A program made the translations under genes and the position numbers. The notes under the pieces were generated by a model. The model was not told the DNA's origin. It ran no database searches and saw only the letters and a program-made list of their open reading frames with translations. Positions 53,566 through 62,016 of a stretch of DNA of 64,000 bases are shown piece by piece. Origin of the DNA: Dehalobacter sp. 12DCB1 (GTDB taxonomy: Bacteria > Bacillota > Desulfitobacteriia > Desulfitobacteriales > Syntrophobotulaceae); contig NZ_POSF01000002.1 of NCBI RefSeq assembly GCF_004343605.1, forward strand, positions 124,001-188,000, given 5' to 3'. The first letter of the stretch is position 1, and each line of letters starts with the position of its first letter.

Positions 53566-54816
53566 TTGAGCAAATTTGTTGTGACAGGCGGAAGAGAATT
53601 AGAAGGGAAAGTGGATGTCAGCGGCGCGAAGAACGCTATATTACCGATTATTGCAGCAAGTCTGCTGACTTCAGATAAAATTGTATTGGAAGAAGCCCCC
53701 GATCTGCTCGACGTTCAAGTTATGGGGCAGGTTATCGAATCTCTAGGGGGAAAGGTTAAAAGAAAAAACAAGAAATTACATATTGAAACAAGAGATATCG
53801 AAAACATAGAGGCTCCTTACGATCTTATCTCAAAAATGCGAGCATCCATATTTATTATGGGGCCTTTGCTTGCTCGTAAGGGCAGAATCAGGATTTCTCA
53901 TCCCGGCGGATGCGCAATCGGGTCTAGACCGATTAATTGGCATATTAAAGGTTTGGAGCTGTTGGGAGCCCAGGTACGTATGGATAATGGTTTTTTGGAC
54001 GTTTCGGCCTCCAGACTGAAAGCGGCAAGAATATATCTGGATTTTCCGAGCGTTGGAGCAACCGAAAATATCATGATGGCTGCTGTAAACGCGGAGGGCA
54101 CGACCATTGTTGAGAATGCTGCCCAGGAACCCGAAATCGTTGATCTCGCCAATTTTATTAACGAAATGGGTGGTAAAATTCGCGGCGCAGGCACGAATAT
54201 CATCAACATTGAAGGGGTCAAAGAACTCCATGGGACCACACATACAATCATCCCGGACCGGATTGAAGCAGGAACATACATCTTGATGGCTGCGGCCTGC
54301 GGCGGTGAAGTCTTGGTACGGAACGTCATCCCAGTTCACTTGACCTCGCTCTTGGCCAAACTTGATGAAGCCGGCGTAGTATATAAAGAGGAAGATGATG
54401 GCATAAGAGTCATTGGCAAAGGAAACTATCATGCTGTAGATATTAAGACCCAAGTGCATCCGGGGTTTTCAACCGATCTGCAGGCTCCGATCATGGCGAT
54501 GCTTACACGGGCCCATGGGACTTCAATGGTTACAGAGACCGTTTTTGAAAACAGATTCATGCATGTCGAAGAACTGAAAAGAATGGGTGCAGACATCCGG
54601 ATTGAGGGCAGAAGTGCGATTGTCCAGGGAGTGGAGAACCTTCATCCCGCTACCGTAAGTGCAAGTGATTTGCGGGCCGGAGCGGGCCTTGTTCTGGCAG
54701 CGCTGACGGCCAATGGCACCTCGGAAATCAGAGAGATCCATCATATCGAAAGAGGTTATGAATATCTTGAAATTAAATTAAAGGGTATTGGCGCCAATAT
54801 AACGAAAGAAGAATAA
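53566..54816 (+). CDS. murA: UDP-N-acetylglucosamine 1-carboxyvinyltransferase
   Basis: 416 residues. The active-site cysteine lies in HPGGCAIGSRPINWH, with GAKNAILPIIAASLL at the start and DLRAGAGLVLAAL near the end. First committed step of peptidoglycan synthesis. TTG start preceded by GTCAGGAGA. It is followed by spoIID as in B. subtilis murAA. Confidence 0.96.
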   Translation: MSKFVVTGGRELEGKVDVSGAKNAILPIIAASLLTSDKIVLEEAPDLLDVQVMGQVIESLGGKVKRKNKKLHIETRDIENIEAPYDLISKMRASIFIMGPLLARKGRIRISHPGGCAIGSRPINWHIKGLELLGAQVRMDNGFLDVSASRLKAARIYLDFPSVGATENIMMAAVNAEGTTIVENAAQEPEIVDLANFINEMGGKIRGAGTNIINIEGVKELHGTTHTIIPDRIEAGTYILMAAACGGEVLVRNVIPVHLTSLLAKLDEAGVVYKEEDDGIRVIGKGNYHAVDIKTQVHPGFSTDLQAPIMAMLTRAHGTSMVTETVFENRFMHVEELKRMGADIRIEGRSAIVQGVENLHPATVSASDLRAGAGLVLAALTANGTSEIREIHHIERGYEYLEIKLKGIGANITKEE

Positions 54817-54829
54817 CCAACTCGTTGGT

Positions 54830-54860
54830 ATCATATCGTTGCCCTCCTGTGCATACAAAT
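54830..54860 (+). promoter_or_regulatory. Candidate sigma-E promoter of spoIID
   Basis: ATCATATC (54830-54837) and CATACAAAT (54852-54860), 14 bp apart, match the sigma-E consensus (GTCATATT, CATACAAT) in most positions. Sigma-E drives spoIID in B. subtilis. The expected start is about 54866-54868. Confidence 0.65.
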
Positions 54861-54886
54861 AGGATATGCTTGTACTGCGCAGGAGG
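54843..54886 (+). promoter_or_regulatory. Hairpin that sequesters the spoIID ribosome binding site
   Basis: CCTCCTGTGCATACAA (54843-54858) pairs with TTGTACTGCGCAGGAGG (54870-54886): 11 consecutive pairs with one G-U, one bulged C, then 5 pairs, loop of 11. AGGAGG (54881-54886) is fully paired. The -10 box of the sigma-E promoter lies in the 5' arm. Confidence 0.75.
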
Positions 54887-54893
54887 CCAAAAC

Positions 54894-55829
54894 GTGAGTC
54901 AAAGAATGAAAACAATAACGGCCGCTGTCATGGCCGTTATCTTTTTTGTAGGAATACTGCCCGTGCTTATCAGCTGGTTTGGGGATAAAGACCAGGAAGA
55001 TCTGGGAAAGCAGGTAAGGGTCAAACTTGCAGATGGCCAGATCAAAGCAATGCCCATTGAGAAATACCTGATTGGGGTAGTTGCAGCCGAAATGCCAGCC
55101 GAGTTTGAAACAGAAGCGTTAAAGGCCCAGGCTGTTGCCGCCAGGACCTATGTACTTAAACGTATGGCATCTACTGAAGGCAGCGACTTTGATGTGGACA
55201 CCACTGTCAATACGCAGGCCTGGAATTCCAACGAAGAAATGCGGACAAAATGGGGAATCATCAACTACTGGAAATATCAGCGCAAGATCACAGATGCGGT
55301 TAAAGCTACGCGAGGTAAGGTTATTACGTTTCAGGGAGAAATGATTAATGCGTTTTTCTATAGCAGCTGCGGCCGAAAAAAAACTGAACGGGCTGGAGAC
55401 GTTTGGAGCACAGATCTGGATTATCTCAAAAATGTGCCGTCCGGGGAAAGTGATCCGCTACGGTTCGTCAAACATCATATCTTTCAGTGTGCTGAATTTT
55501 ACCAGCTTCTTGGTTTCACCCAGATCCCGGAAAAGTTTTCGGACAGTGATGTTATCCTGGTTGAAAGGACGAAAGCCGGTCGGATAAAAACACTGGCTGT
55601 CAGAAACAAAGTATTCAAAGGAACGCAACTTCGGAGCAAGCTTCAGCTTTCCTCGACCGATTTTGAATGGGAGATCCGCGGAACAGAAATTGAGTTTGTA
55701 ACGTACGGCAAAGGACACGGAGTCGGGATGTCACAATACGGGGCCAATGACCTGGCCCAAAAAGGTGAATCGTACATTGAAATTTTGGGACACTATTATC
55801 TGGAGACAAAACTTGAGAAGATCTATTAA
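54894..55829 (+). CDS. spoIID: Stage II sporulation protein D
   Basis: 311 residues. One N-terminal membrane helix (about 7-28), then the SpoIID transglycosylase domain with MPIEKYLIGVVAAEMPAEF (catalytic Glu in AAEMP), LKAQAVAARTYVL, FFYSSCGRKK and GHGVGMSQYGANDLA. It cleaves glycan strands during engulfment with SpoIIM and SpoIIP. GTG at 54894 follows AGGAGG; the frame opening at 54825 would include the promoter and hairpin. Confidence 0.94.
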   Translation: MSQRMKTITAAVMAVIFFVGILPVLISWFGDKDQEDLGKQVRVKLADGQIKAMPIEKYLIGVVAAEMPAEFETEALKAQAVAARTYVLKRMASTEGSDFDVDTTVNTQAWNSNEEMRTKWGIINYWKYQRKITDAVKATRGKVITFQGEMINAFFYSSCGRKKTERAGDVWSTDLDYLKNVPSGESDPLRFVKHHIFQCAEFYQLLGFTQIPEKFSDSDVILVERTKAGRIKTLAVRNKVFKGTQLRSKLQLSSTDFEWEIRGTEIEFVTYGKGHGVGMSQYGANDLAQKGESYIEILGHYYLETKLEKIY

Positions 55830-55886
55830 GTAAAAGTATATTGCCAGTAGACAAAAGATACATACTTTAAATGATGTATTAACTGG

Positions 55887-55929
55887 TAAAGGGAAGACAG
55901 ACTCACTAAATGAGACTGTCTTCCTTTAT
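55887..55929. terminator. Bidirectional terminator between spoIID and ecfT
   Basis: 9-bp stem GGAAGACAG / CTGTCTTCC plus an inner CTC/GAG, flanked by AAA on one side and TTTAT on the other; convergent genes on both sides. Confidence 0.85.
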
Positions 55930-55939
55930 AACCAGCTTT

Positions 55940-56710
55940 CTAAAGAATGACTGCCAAAGTTACGAGTAATACGGATGCCCCTAAGGATATAAAATCTCCT
56001 GATCTGAAGGCGTAGTACTTATACCCGCTGCCCTTTTTGCGACAGTAGAAGCCGCGAAGCTCAACGGAGATCGCCCCACCCTCAATCCGTTTGACGGAGG
56101 AAATTAGAAGCGGTACACACAGCGGCAGAAGAAGCCGTATTTTCTTAAAGAAATTTTTCGTATCGAATTCGACGCCGCGGGCTGTCTGCGCTTCCATGAT
56201 ACCTGCCATTTCGTTTGAAAAAATTGGAATAAAGCGAATGGCTGTCATCAACGCAAACGCATATTTATAGGGAATCCTGAGCCGCTCCACCAGCACGTTA
56301 GAAAGATCGTTCATCGGGGTGACCGAGAGCATCAGCGCCAGTGGCATTGTCGCGGCAAGCAGTCGCAAAACAAATAGCAGCGAAAACGATAAACCCTTGT
56401 CAGTGATCATAAGATGAAGCGGAAGACTCAGCAGGACGATACCATCTCTCACGAACAAGATCTGTAGCACAAATAGAACCACGGAAAATTTAAGCAACGC
56501 TTTCAGCATTCGGATGGAACGGTTAAATACACCTGCTGAAGCAGCAAGTAGCAAATTCAGCACAATAATAGCGATTACATAAAGATGTAGGTCACTGATA
56601 AAGCATGAGACACAGAGAATAAGCGAAAGTAGCAGTTTGGTCAGCGGATTAAGGCGGTGCAAAAAGGAGTTGCCGGGAACATAATCTAAAAAGCCTGTCA
56701 TCTTTTGCAC
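55940..56710 (-). CDS. ecfT: Energy-coupling factor transporter transmembrane protein
   Basis: 256 residues, about six helices. The coupling motifs are present: AQTARGVEF and AISVELRGF, the two Ala-Arg-Gly/xRG signatures that dock on the ATPases. Linked by a 13-bp overlap to the upstream ATPase gene. Part of a dedicated four-gene ECF transporter. Confidence 0.92.
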   Translation of the reverse strand: MQKMTGFLDYVPGNSFLHRLNPLTKLLLSLILCVSCFISDLHLYVIAIIVLNLLLAASAGVFNRSIRMLKALLKFSVVLFVLQILFVRDGIVLLSLPLHLMITDKGLSFSLLFVLRLLAATMPLALMLSVTPMNDLSNVLVERLRIPYKYAFALMTAIRFIPIFSNEMAGIMEAQTARGVEFDTKNFFKKIRLLLPLCVPLLISSVKRIEGGAISVELRGFYCRKKGSGYKYYAFRSGDFISLGASVLLVTLAVIL

Positions 56711-57498
56711 CTGCTTTCAATTCTTTCCACCATCTGCGTGACAGTAAATATATTTTTAAAATGCTCGCCTAAACGCAGTGCGAGCGCAGGGATCTGAGCA
56801 GGAGCTACGGAAGCGGCAGCCAGCATATCAAGATGGGTCATCATCGCAGCGGTATCGCCGTCTCCGAGAAGTTTTCCTCCGCTTACTACGAGCACCCGTT
56901 TGGCATAATCCTGGACGAGTTCCATATCATGAGTGACCATGATGATGGTGGTTCCATTCTCATTAAGTTCCCGGATCAGCTTCATAATATGAGTACATTC
57001 ACTGTAATCCAGCCCTGTTGTCGGTTCATCGAGAATAAGCACCTCTGGCCTACAGGCTAGAACAGAAGCCAGTGTCACCCGCTGGCGGTCGCCTCGGCTA
57101 AGCGTGAACGGGTCGGCATTTCCGTCTAAGCCGAATTGCCCGATCATGTCTTCACAGCGTTCCTGGCGCAAGTCGACATCATCAAGCACGCATTCGAGTC
57201 CAAACATAATTTCACCGCGGATGGTATTTTGGCAAATCTGGCGGTCAGGGTTTTGAAACAGAAACCCAATCAATTTAGCAAGGCTGCTGGTGCGTGTCGT
57301 TCGGGTATCATTACCGTTGACCGTCACCCGTCCCGCTGAGGGTTTCAGGAGTCCGTTGCAGAGCTTACTGAGCGTTGATTTACCCGCACCGTTTTCGCCA
57401 ATGACAGCCGCAAAATCTCCCTTATTGACCTGGAATGAAACATCGCCGATTACAGGGCTGGAGCCATAGGTAAAACTGACATGCTCAAATATGATCAT
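56698..57498 (-). CDS. ecfA: ECF transporter ATPase (second A component)
   Basis: 266 residues. Walker A GENGAGKST, Q-loop FQNPDRQ, signature SRGDRQR, Walker B VLILDEPTTGLD and switch MVTHD. The signature reads SRGDR rather than SGG, usual for one of the two ECF ATPases. Start ATG at 57498 follows GAGGTG; a longer frame begins at 57513. Overlaps the first ATPase by 14 bp. Confidence 0.92.
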   Translation of the reverse strand: MIIFEHVSFTYGSSPVIGDVSFQVNKGDFAAVIGENGAGKSTLSKLCNGLLKPSAGRVTVNGNDTRTTRTSSLAKLIGFLFQNPDRQICQNTIRGEIMFGLECVLDDVDLRQERCEDMIGQFGLDGNADPFTLSRGDRQRVTLASVLACRPEVLILDEPTTGLDYSECTHIMKLIRELNENGTTIIMVTHDMELVQDYAKRVLVVSGGKLLGDGDTAAMMTHLDMLAAASVAPAQIPALALRLGEHFKNIFTVTQMVERIESRCKR

Positions 57499-58336
57499 AC
57501 TTAAGCACCTCATTTACCATTTTCTCAGCCTCATCCAAATTCAGAGGCAGTTCTCCGTGGTAAAGTCCTTTGTTGATCAGCAGGTTGGCCAGGGTCACAA
57601 TCCTGGGGACATTGACGCCGATTTGTTCAAGGTCTGTACTGTTCTGGAGTACCTGCCGCACAGGTCCCTGATGCAGAATCTCTCCATCATGCATCACAAC
57701 AAGCCGGTTGACGTACTCACATAAAAGCATAATTTTTTGTTCAACGACAATGATCGTCATGCCATAATCTTTATTTAGCGTCCGAAGCATCTGGAAAATT
57801 TGCATGCTGCTCTGTGGGTCAAGTTCACCGGTAGGTTCATCGAGAAGAAGGACAGATGGACGGAGCGCAACGATAGCAGCAATAGCAACCTTTTGTTTTT
57901 GTCCTCCCGATAGAGTATGGATGCTGCGGTATCGCAGACCGGCGATCCCAATCGTATCTAGGGCTTCATTTACACGGGTTTCAATTTCTTCACGCGGTAT
58001 GCCAAAGTTCTCAAGCCCGAAGAGTAGTTCATCTTCAACGACAGAGGCTACCATCTGACCATCAATATCCTGAAATACACTGCCAATAAAAGAAGATAGC
58101 TGTTCAGGATGAACCTCAACGGTATCCACATCGTCGACAATAACACTGCCATAAAAATCACCCGTGAAATGATGGGGAACAATTCCGTTCAGTGTGTAGG
58201 TCAGGGTCGACTTGCCGGCGCCGCTGCTTCCGATGATGCCTACAAAGTCGCCTTTGTTAATACGAAGGTTAATATTTTTTAGGGCGGAGCGGTGACTGCC
58301 TTTATATTTAAAAGTGAGATCGTTGATTACTATCAT
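57485..58336 (-). CDS. ecfA: ECF transporter ATPase (first A component)
   Basis: 283 residues. Walker A GSSGAGKST, Q-loop VFQDIDGQ, signature LSGGQKQKV, Walker B VLLLDEPTGELD, switch VEQ in place of histidine. The switch histidine change is normal in some paired ECF ATPases. It forms a heterodimer with the next subunit. Confidence 0.92.
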   Translation of the reverse strand: MIVINDLTFKYKGSHRSALKNINLRINKGDFVGIIGSSGAGKSTLTYTLNGIVPHHFTGDFYGSVIVDDVDTVEVHPEQLSSFIGSVFQDIDGQMVASVVEDELLFGLENFGIPREEIETRVNEALDTIGIAGLRYRSIHTLSGGQKQKVAIAAIVALRPSVLLLDEPTGELDPQSSMQIFQMLRTLNKDYGMTIIVVEQKIMLLCEYVNRLVVMHDGEILHQGPVRQVLQNSTDLEQIGVNVPRIVTLANLLINKGLYHGELPLNLDEAEKMVNEVLKYDHI

Positions 58337-58384
58337 TGCGTAATGGTCCTTTCACGACAAAACAGATAAAGTGGTTTAAGGTTC

Positions 58385-58930
58385 TTATTTTTTAAGGGCA
58401 AGCTTCAACGGAATATAGAGCACTTGGACAATGATTGCATTGATGGCTGCCGTTCCAAAAATGATCGCCAGAAAGATTGCCAGCGGAGTAGGTTTAATAT
58501 CTGCACCGGTGTAATACATCAGATACATAATTCCAACAAACGAAAAACCGCTGACAAGGGTAGAAAAAAATGTGGCAACAATTGGTTTAAAAGAAATTTT
58601 ACCAATGTTCATCGGTATCAGAATAAGCAGTGATATTGCAATCGCTCCAAGCAGTTCGCTGGCAAAGTTAATGTAGGGCTGCCCCGGGAAGAACTGACAG
58701 ATCGCACCGGCCAGAAGCCCGATAATGGCCGCTTCGCGCAAACGGGGTTTAATAAGCAGGATAATCAGACAGTACATCGCGATAATGAAGTTCGGCTTCA
58801 TGCCGAAGTTAATAACCGAGCCTACAAAAAATTTGAGTACCGCTCCTGCTGCGAGCAAAACGCCGATAAGGAGAAGATCTGATACGGTAAGCCCTTTTTT
58901 ATTTTCGGTAAGAACGACTCTTTTTTCCAT
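58385..58930 (-). CDS. ECF transporter S component, TrpP-like (tryptophan uptake predicted)
   Basis: 181 residues, six predicted helices. The NFGMKPNFIIAMYCLIILLI and GLLAGAICQFFPGQPYI stretches resemble the TrpP family of tryptophan S subunits. Start ATG at 58930 because AAAGG lies 9 nt upstream; ATG at 58939 directly abuts that site. It heads the S-A-A-T operon under a T-box with a UGG specifier, so Trp uptake is a two-line inference. Confidence 0.82.
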   Translation of the reverse strand: MEKRVVLTENKKGLTVSDLLLIGVLLAAGAVLKFFVGSVINFGMKPNFIIAMYCLIILLIKPRLREAAIIGLLAGAICQFFPGQPYINFASELLGAIAISLLILIPMNIGKISFKPIVATFFSTLVSGFSFVGIMYLMYYTGADIKPTPLAIFLAIIFGTAAINAIIVQVLYIPLKLALKK

Positions 58931-59044
58931 GATAAGCATCCTTTCTGCACATTTATTCTTTTTTCATTTGCCGCCCATGCCAGCGGTTTCGGTGTTTAGT
59001 TGGTATAATCGTGACATCGCGGCATAAGGCCGTCCATGGCAAAT

Positions 59045-59335
59045 AAAAAAGTCTGTCCTTACGAAACAAGGACAGACATAAATATCTGCGGTACCACCTT
59101 CATTGATTAGTCCAAAACGGACAAATCCACTCTTACAAAAATGCCAACACATTTTCTGCCATTAACGCAGGCCTTCGTCTCAGATACTCGGGAGAAAATA
59201 CCCTTTCACCTTGCCCTCAGTGGTCCATTTGCCAAGTTGCATTTCCGCAGGGTTTCCACCATTCCCCGCTCTCTGGAGGCGCATACCTTCGGTTTGATCT
59301 CCACTTCAATGGTTTTAGTAGATTATTCAGCTCAG
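59045..59335 (-). ncRNA. T-box leader with UGG (tryptophan) specifier
   Basis: Reading the minus strand: AGAGAGCGGGG and GGTGGAAACC (stem I distal region), then AAATGGACCACTGAG with specifier UGG at 59227-59225, the T-box motif AGGTGGTACCGCAG (59099-59086) and the terminator GTCTGTCCTT / AAGGACAGAC (59077-59051) followed by TTTTTTATTT. TTGACA at 59367-59362 is a likely -35. Uncharged tRNA-Trp should open the operon. The specifier assignment is by position and neighbours, not by a full fold. Confidence 0.88.
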
Positions 59336-59340
59336 CAGAG

Positions 59341-59645
59341 CGTAACATAGAAAAGTTTTCTTGTCAATATAAAATAATGGATTTTACGGATTAAGCGGAT
59401 CAGAAATTGTTGCTGTAAAATGTTTGGGCTCTAGAAATTTGGATAGCTTAAAAAAGGAATTCTAAATAAATGGTCAGCTGTGATCTGAACTTCTTTCGGC
59501 ATTTCAAGACTGTGCGAGGAGTTCTCTGCCTGCGAATCAGTGTACATTATTTACCAGTAAGGGACATCCTCTTTAGGATGTCTTTTTCATTTGTACCAGC
59601 ATATAAATGAACTAAAACATTGCAGGTACAAAGGGGAGAGGGAGA
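59341..59645 (+). other. Gap with an orphan terminator, possible small RNA
   Basis: No ORF is supported in these 305 bases between the T-box promoter and spoIIID. A strong terminator for the plus strand lies at 59561-59588 with no gene ahead of it, so a short plus-strand transcript may end there. No clear promoter for it was found. Confidence 0.3.
59561..59588 (+). terminator. Orphan intrinsic terminator
   Basis: Perfect 8-bp stem GACATCCT / AGGATGTC, CTTT loop, TTTTTC tail. Confidence 0.8.
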
Positions 59646-59900
59646 GTGCAGGAACATATCAAAAGAAGAGCTTTAGATATTGGCAACTATATTATAGAAT
59701 CAAGCTGTACAGTGCGGCAGACCGCACAAATATTCGGGGTATCCAAGTCGACGGTACATAAAGATGTAACAGAAAGATTGCCGTTGATTAACAAACGGCT
59801 TTCCTCTCAGGTCAAGCATGTCCTTGAAAGCAATAAAGCCGAGAGGCATATTCGGGGAGGAGAAGCAACCAAGAAGAAATACATGCATACGGAGGATTAG
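59646..59900 (+). CDS. spoIIID: Sporulation transcriptional regulator SpoIIID
   Basis: 84 residues. The HTH is TVRQTAQIFGVSKSTVHKDV, followed by the basic C-terminal tail that also binds DNA (LPLINKRLSSQVKHVLESNK). Acts in the mother cell with sigma-E and sigma-K. GTG start after AAAGGGGAGAG. It precedes mbl as in B. subtilis. Confidence 0.95.
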   Translation: MQEHIKRRALDIGNYIIESSCTVRQTAQIFGVSKSTVHKDVTERLPLINKRLSSQVKHVLESNKAERHIRGGEATKKKYMHTED

Positions 59901-59997
59901 CTCCTGAAAGACCAGTCAGAAAATATAGGTCGTAAAAAACGGAAAGAAAGAGGAAAACATAAAATTACATCGAATAATATGAACGGAGTCATGAAAA

Positions 59998-60027
59998 AAA
60001 TCTCCCCTAAAGGGAGATTTAATTTTA
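59998..60027 (+). terminator. Intrinsic terminator after spoIIID
   Basis: Perfect 9-bp stem AAATCTCCC / GGGAGATTT, loop ctaaa, then AATTTT. Confidence 0.8.
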
Positions 60028-60049
60028 GCTGCCGCCCTGCATGTTAAAG

Positions 60050-60078
60050 CTTGGCGTCTGCCAAGTCTTTCTTATTTT
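60050..60078 (+). terminator. Second hairpin upstream of mbl, terminator-like
   Basis: 6-bp stem CTTGGC / GCCAAG with GTCT loop and TCTTTCTTATTTT tail. Confidence 0.45.
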
Positions 60079-60124
60079 CATGGGACAAGCCAATAGAATT
60101 GTGGAGTGAAAGGGGCAACACCTG

Positions 60125-61114
60125 ATGTTTGGGACTGATCTTGGGATTGATTTAGGCACGGCGAGTGTTCTGGTCTATGCACAAGGCAGGGGTATCGTTT
60201 TGCACGAGCCTTCGGTCGTTGCGATTGATAAGAGCACAGGTAGAAGAATTGCGGTGGGGGAAGAGGCCAGAATGATGATTGGCAGGACTCCCGGAAGCAT
60301 TACGGCTATCAGGCCGATGAGGGATGGAGTCATTGCAGATTATCAGACTACCGAAATCATGTTGAAATATTTACTCAAAAAAGCAGGAATAAAAAACTGG
60401 CCTTTTTTAAAAAATAGAGTTGTTGTCTGTATACCGTCGGGAGTCACCGAAGTTGAAGAAAGGGCTGTAAGACAAGCTGCTATGAAAGCCGGTGCCGGAC
60501 AGGTCAAAGTAATTGAGGAACCTTATGCAGCTGCCCTGGGGGCTGGTATGGATATATACGGGCCCGAAGGAAACATGATCGTCGATATCGGCGGCGGAAC
60601 GACAGATATTGCAGTAATCAGCCTGGGTGGAATCGTAACCAAAAAAAGCATCCGCATGGGCGGGGATAAACTGGATGAATCTATTATCAGGTTTATTCGG
60701 AGAGAATTCAATTTGATGATCGGGGAAAGAACAGCGGAAGATATCAAAATCAGAGTCGGCTGCGCCGTTCCGGAAGGGAAAACAGACGGCGCAGAGATCG
60801 ATGTTAGAGGAAGGGATCTCATCACCGGACTCCCGAAGACCATTACGGTAGATTCAAAAATAACATATAAAGCGATGGAAGAATCACTGGAAGTAATTAT
60901 AGCCGGAGTTAAAGATGTTCTGGAGCGTACGCCGCCGGAACTCGCTGCGGATATTATGAACAGAGGAATCGTACTCACCGGTGGAGGATCGATGGTGAAT
61001 TCCCTGGATTTGAGGATTTCTAAGGAGACGGGACTTATTGTTACCCTTGCCGATCATCCGATTTCCTGTGTTGCTTTAGGGACAGGTAAAGTCCTTAAAA
61101 ACAGTTTTAAGTGA
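60125..61114 (+). CDS. mbl: Rod shape-determining protein MreB/Mbl
   Basis: 329 residues, bacterial actin. LGIDLGTASVLVY (phosphate 1), VIEEPYAAALGAGMDIYG, IVDIGGGTTDIAVISL (phosphate 2) and VLTGGGSMVNSL (adenosine) are all present. Guides lateral cell-wall synthesis. Called Mbl rather than MreB from its place after spoIIID. ATG follows GAAAGGGG. Confidence 0.93.
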   Translation: MFGTDLGIDLGTASVLVYAQGRGIVLHEPSVVAIDKSTGRRIAVGEEARMMIGRTPGSITAIRPMRDGVIADYQTTEIMLKYLLKKAGIKNWPFLKNRVVVCIPSGVTEVEERAVRQAAMKAGAGQVKVIEEPYAAALGAGMDIYGPEGNMIVDIGGGTTDIAVISLGGIVTKKSIRMGGDKLDESIIRFIRREFNLMIGERTAEDIKIRVGCAVPEGKTDGAEIDVRGRDLITGLPKTITVDSKITYKAMEESLEVIIAGVKDVLERTPPELAADIMNRGIVLTGGGSMVNSLDLRISKETGLIVTLADHPISCVALGTGKVLKNSFK

Positions 61115-61131
61115 GAATCCCGAGGATCAGA

Positions 61132-61863
61132 ATGAAATCATTAGAAATATTGGGAACGCGTATCGACTCGGTTGGTTTGCATGACTGTCTTGAAGCCATC
61201 GAACACACAATTTCGCTGGGGCAGGAACTTCGGATTGTAACCGCAAATCCCGAATTAATTTATAAAGCTGAACATGATGCCGGTCTTCGGAAAGTCATCA
61301 ATTCAGCTGGTCTTGTCGTACCGGATGGGGTAGGCGTCGTTTGGGCTGCTCGAAAACTTGGTTACCCGGTCAAAGAAAGAGTAACGGGCATCGACCTGAC
61401 AGCAGGGATTTTCGGGGAAAGCAACCGTCACGGATGGAGAATATTTCTGTTGGGCGCGAAGCCGGGCATTGCGGAAAAAGTTATTCGGCAGCAGAGCCTG
61501 GGGTATCCGGAGATAGCCTTGGCGTGCCATCATGGCTATTTTACGCAGGCAGAAGAGCCCGAGATGATTGAGCAGATCAGGCAATTTGCACCGGATATTC
61601 TTTTGATTGGCTTGGGCGCCCCCAGGCAGGAATACTGGAATCATCAACATCCAGGGCTGGCTAAAGTAAGTATGGGTGTCGGGGGGTCATTCGACGTAAT
61701 GTCCGGAGAAGTGAAACGTGCCCCTGGGATATTCCGGCAATCAGGGCTGGAATGGCTTTACCGGCTAATTAGCGAACCGGGCCGGATAAAAAGGCAAGTC
61801 GTACTTCCAATGTACCTTCTAAGGGTTTTGAAACAGAAATATTTTCCGGAACGTGGCTCCTAA
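61132..61863 (+). CDS. tagA: WecG/TagA/CpsF-family glycosyltransferase (GT26)
   Basis: 243 residues. Blocks IVTANPELIYKAEHD, VVPDGVGVVWAARKLG, ERVTGIDL and LLIGLGAPRQEYW are the GT26 signatures. Transfers ManNAc to undecaprenyl-PP-GlcNAc in teichoic-acid-type polymers; the donor could come from WecB above. ATG at 61132 has GAGGA six bases upstream; a GTG at 61111 overlaps the mbl stop and is an alternative. Confidence 0.9.
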   Translation: MKSLEILGTRIDSVGLHDCLEAIEHTISLGQELRIVTANPELIYKAEHDAGLRKVINSAGLVVPDGVGVVWAARKLGYPVKERVTGIDLTAGIFGESNRHGWRIFLLGAKPGIAEKVIRQQSLGYPEIALACHHGYFTQAEEPEMIEQIRQFAPDILLIGLGAPRQEYWNHQHPGLAKVSMGVGGSFDVMSGEVKRAPGIFRQSGLEWLYRLISEPGRIKRQVVLPMYLLRVLKQKYFPERGS

Positions 61864-61971
61864 AATAACAGATTAAATTAGTTAATCTTTATCGGTATAA
61901 TCGATAATAATTACGAATGATGAAGCCTACTCTCAGATCACAATCAGCCGAGTTCCAATCAGACTATAAAC

Positions 61972-62016
61972 AAAAGCTAAGTGGCCGTTTTACAACGCAC
62001 TTAGCTTATTAATTTT
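61972..62016. terminator. Bidirectional terminator between tagA and the GT4 gene
   Basis: Perfect 10-bp stem AAGCTAAGTG / CACTTAGCTT with a 14-nt loop, ATTAATTTTT on the plus side and TTTGTTT on the minus side. Confidence 0.8.

Noticed and set aside
53830-54459. 209-codon minus-strand frame over murA
   Set aside because: Fully antisense to conserved murA with no signature of its own.
59598-59632. Sigma-E promoter for spoIIID
   Set aside because: CATATA and TACAAA are present but the spacer is about 19 bp instead of 13-15.
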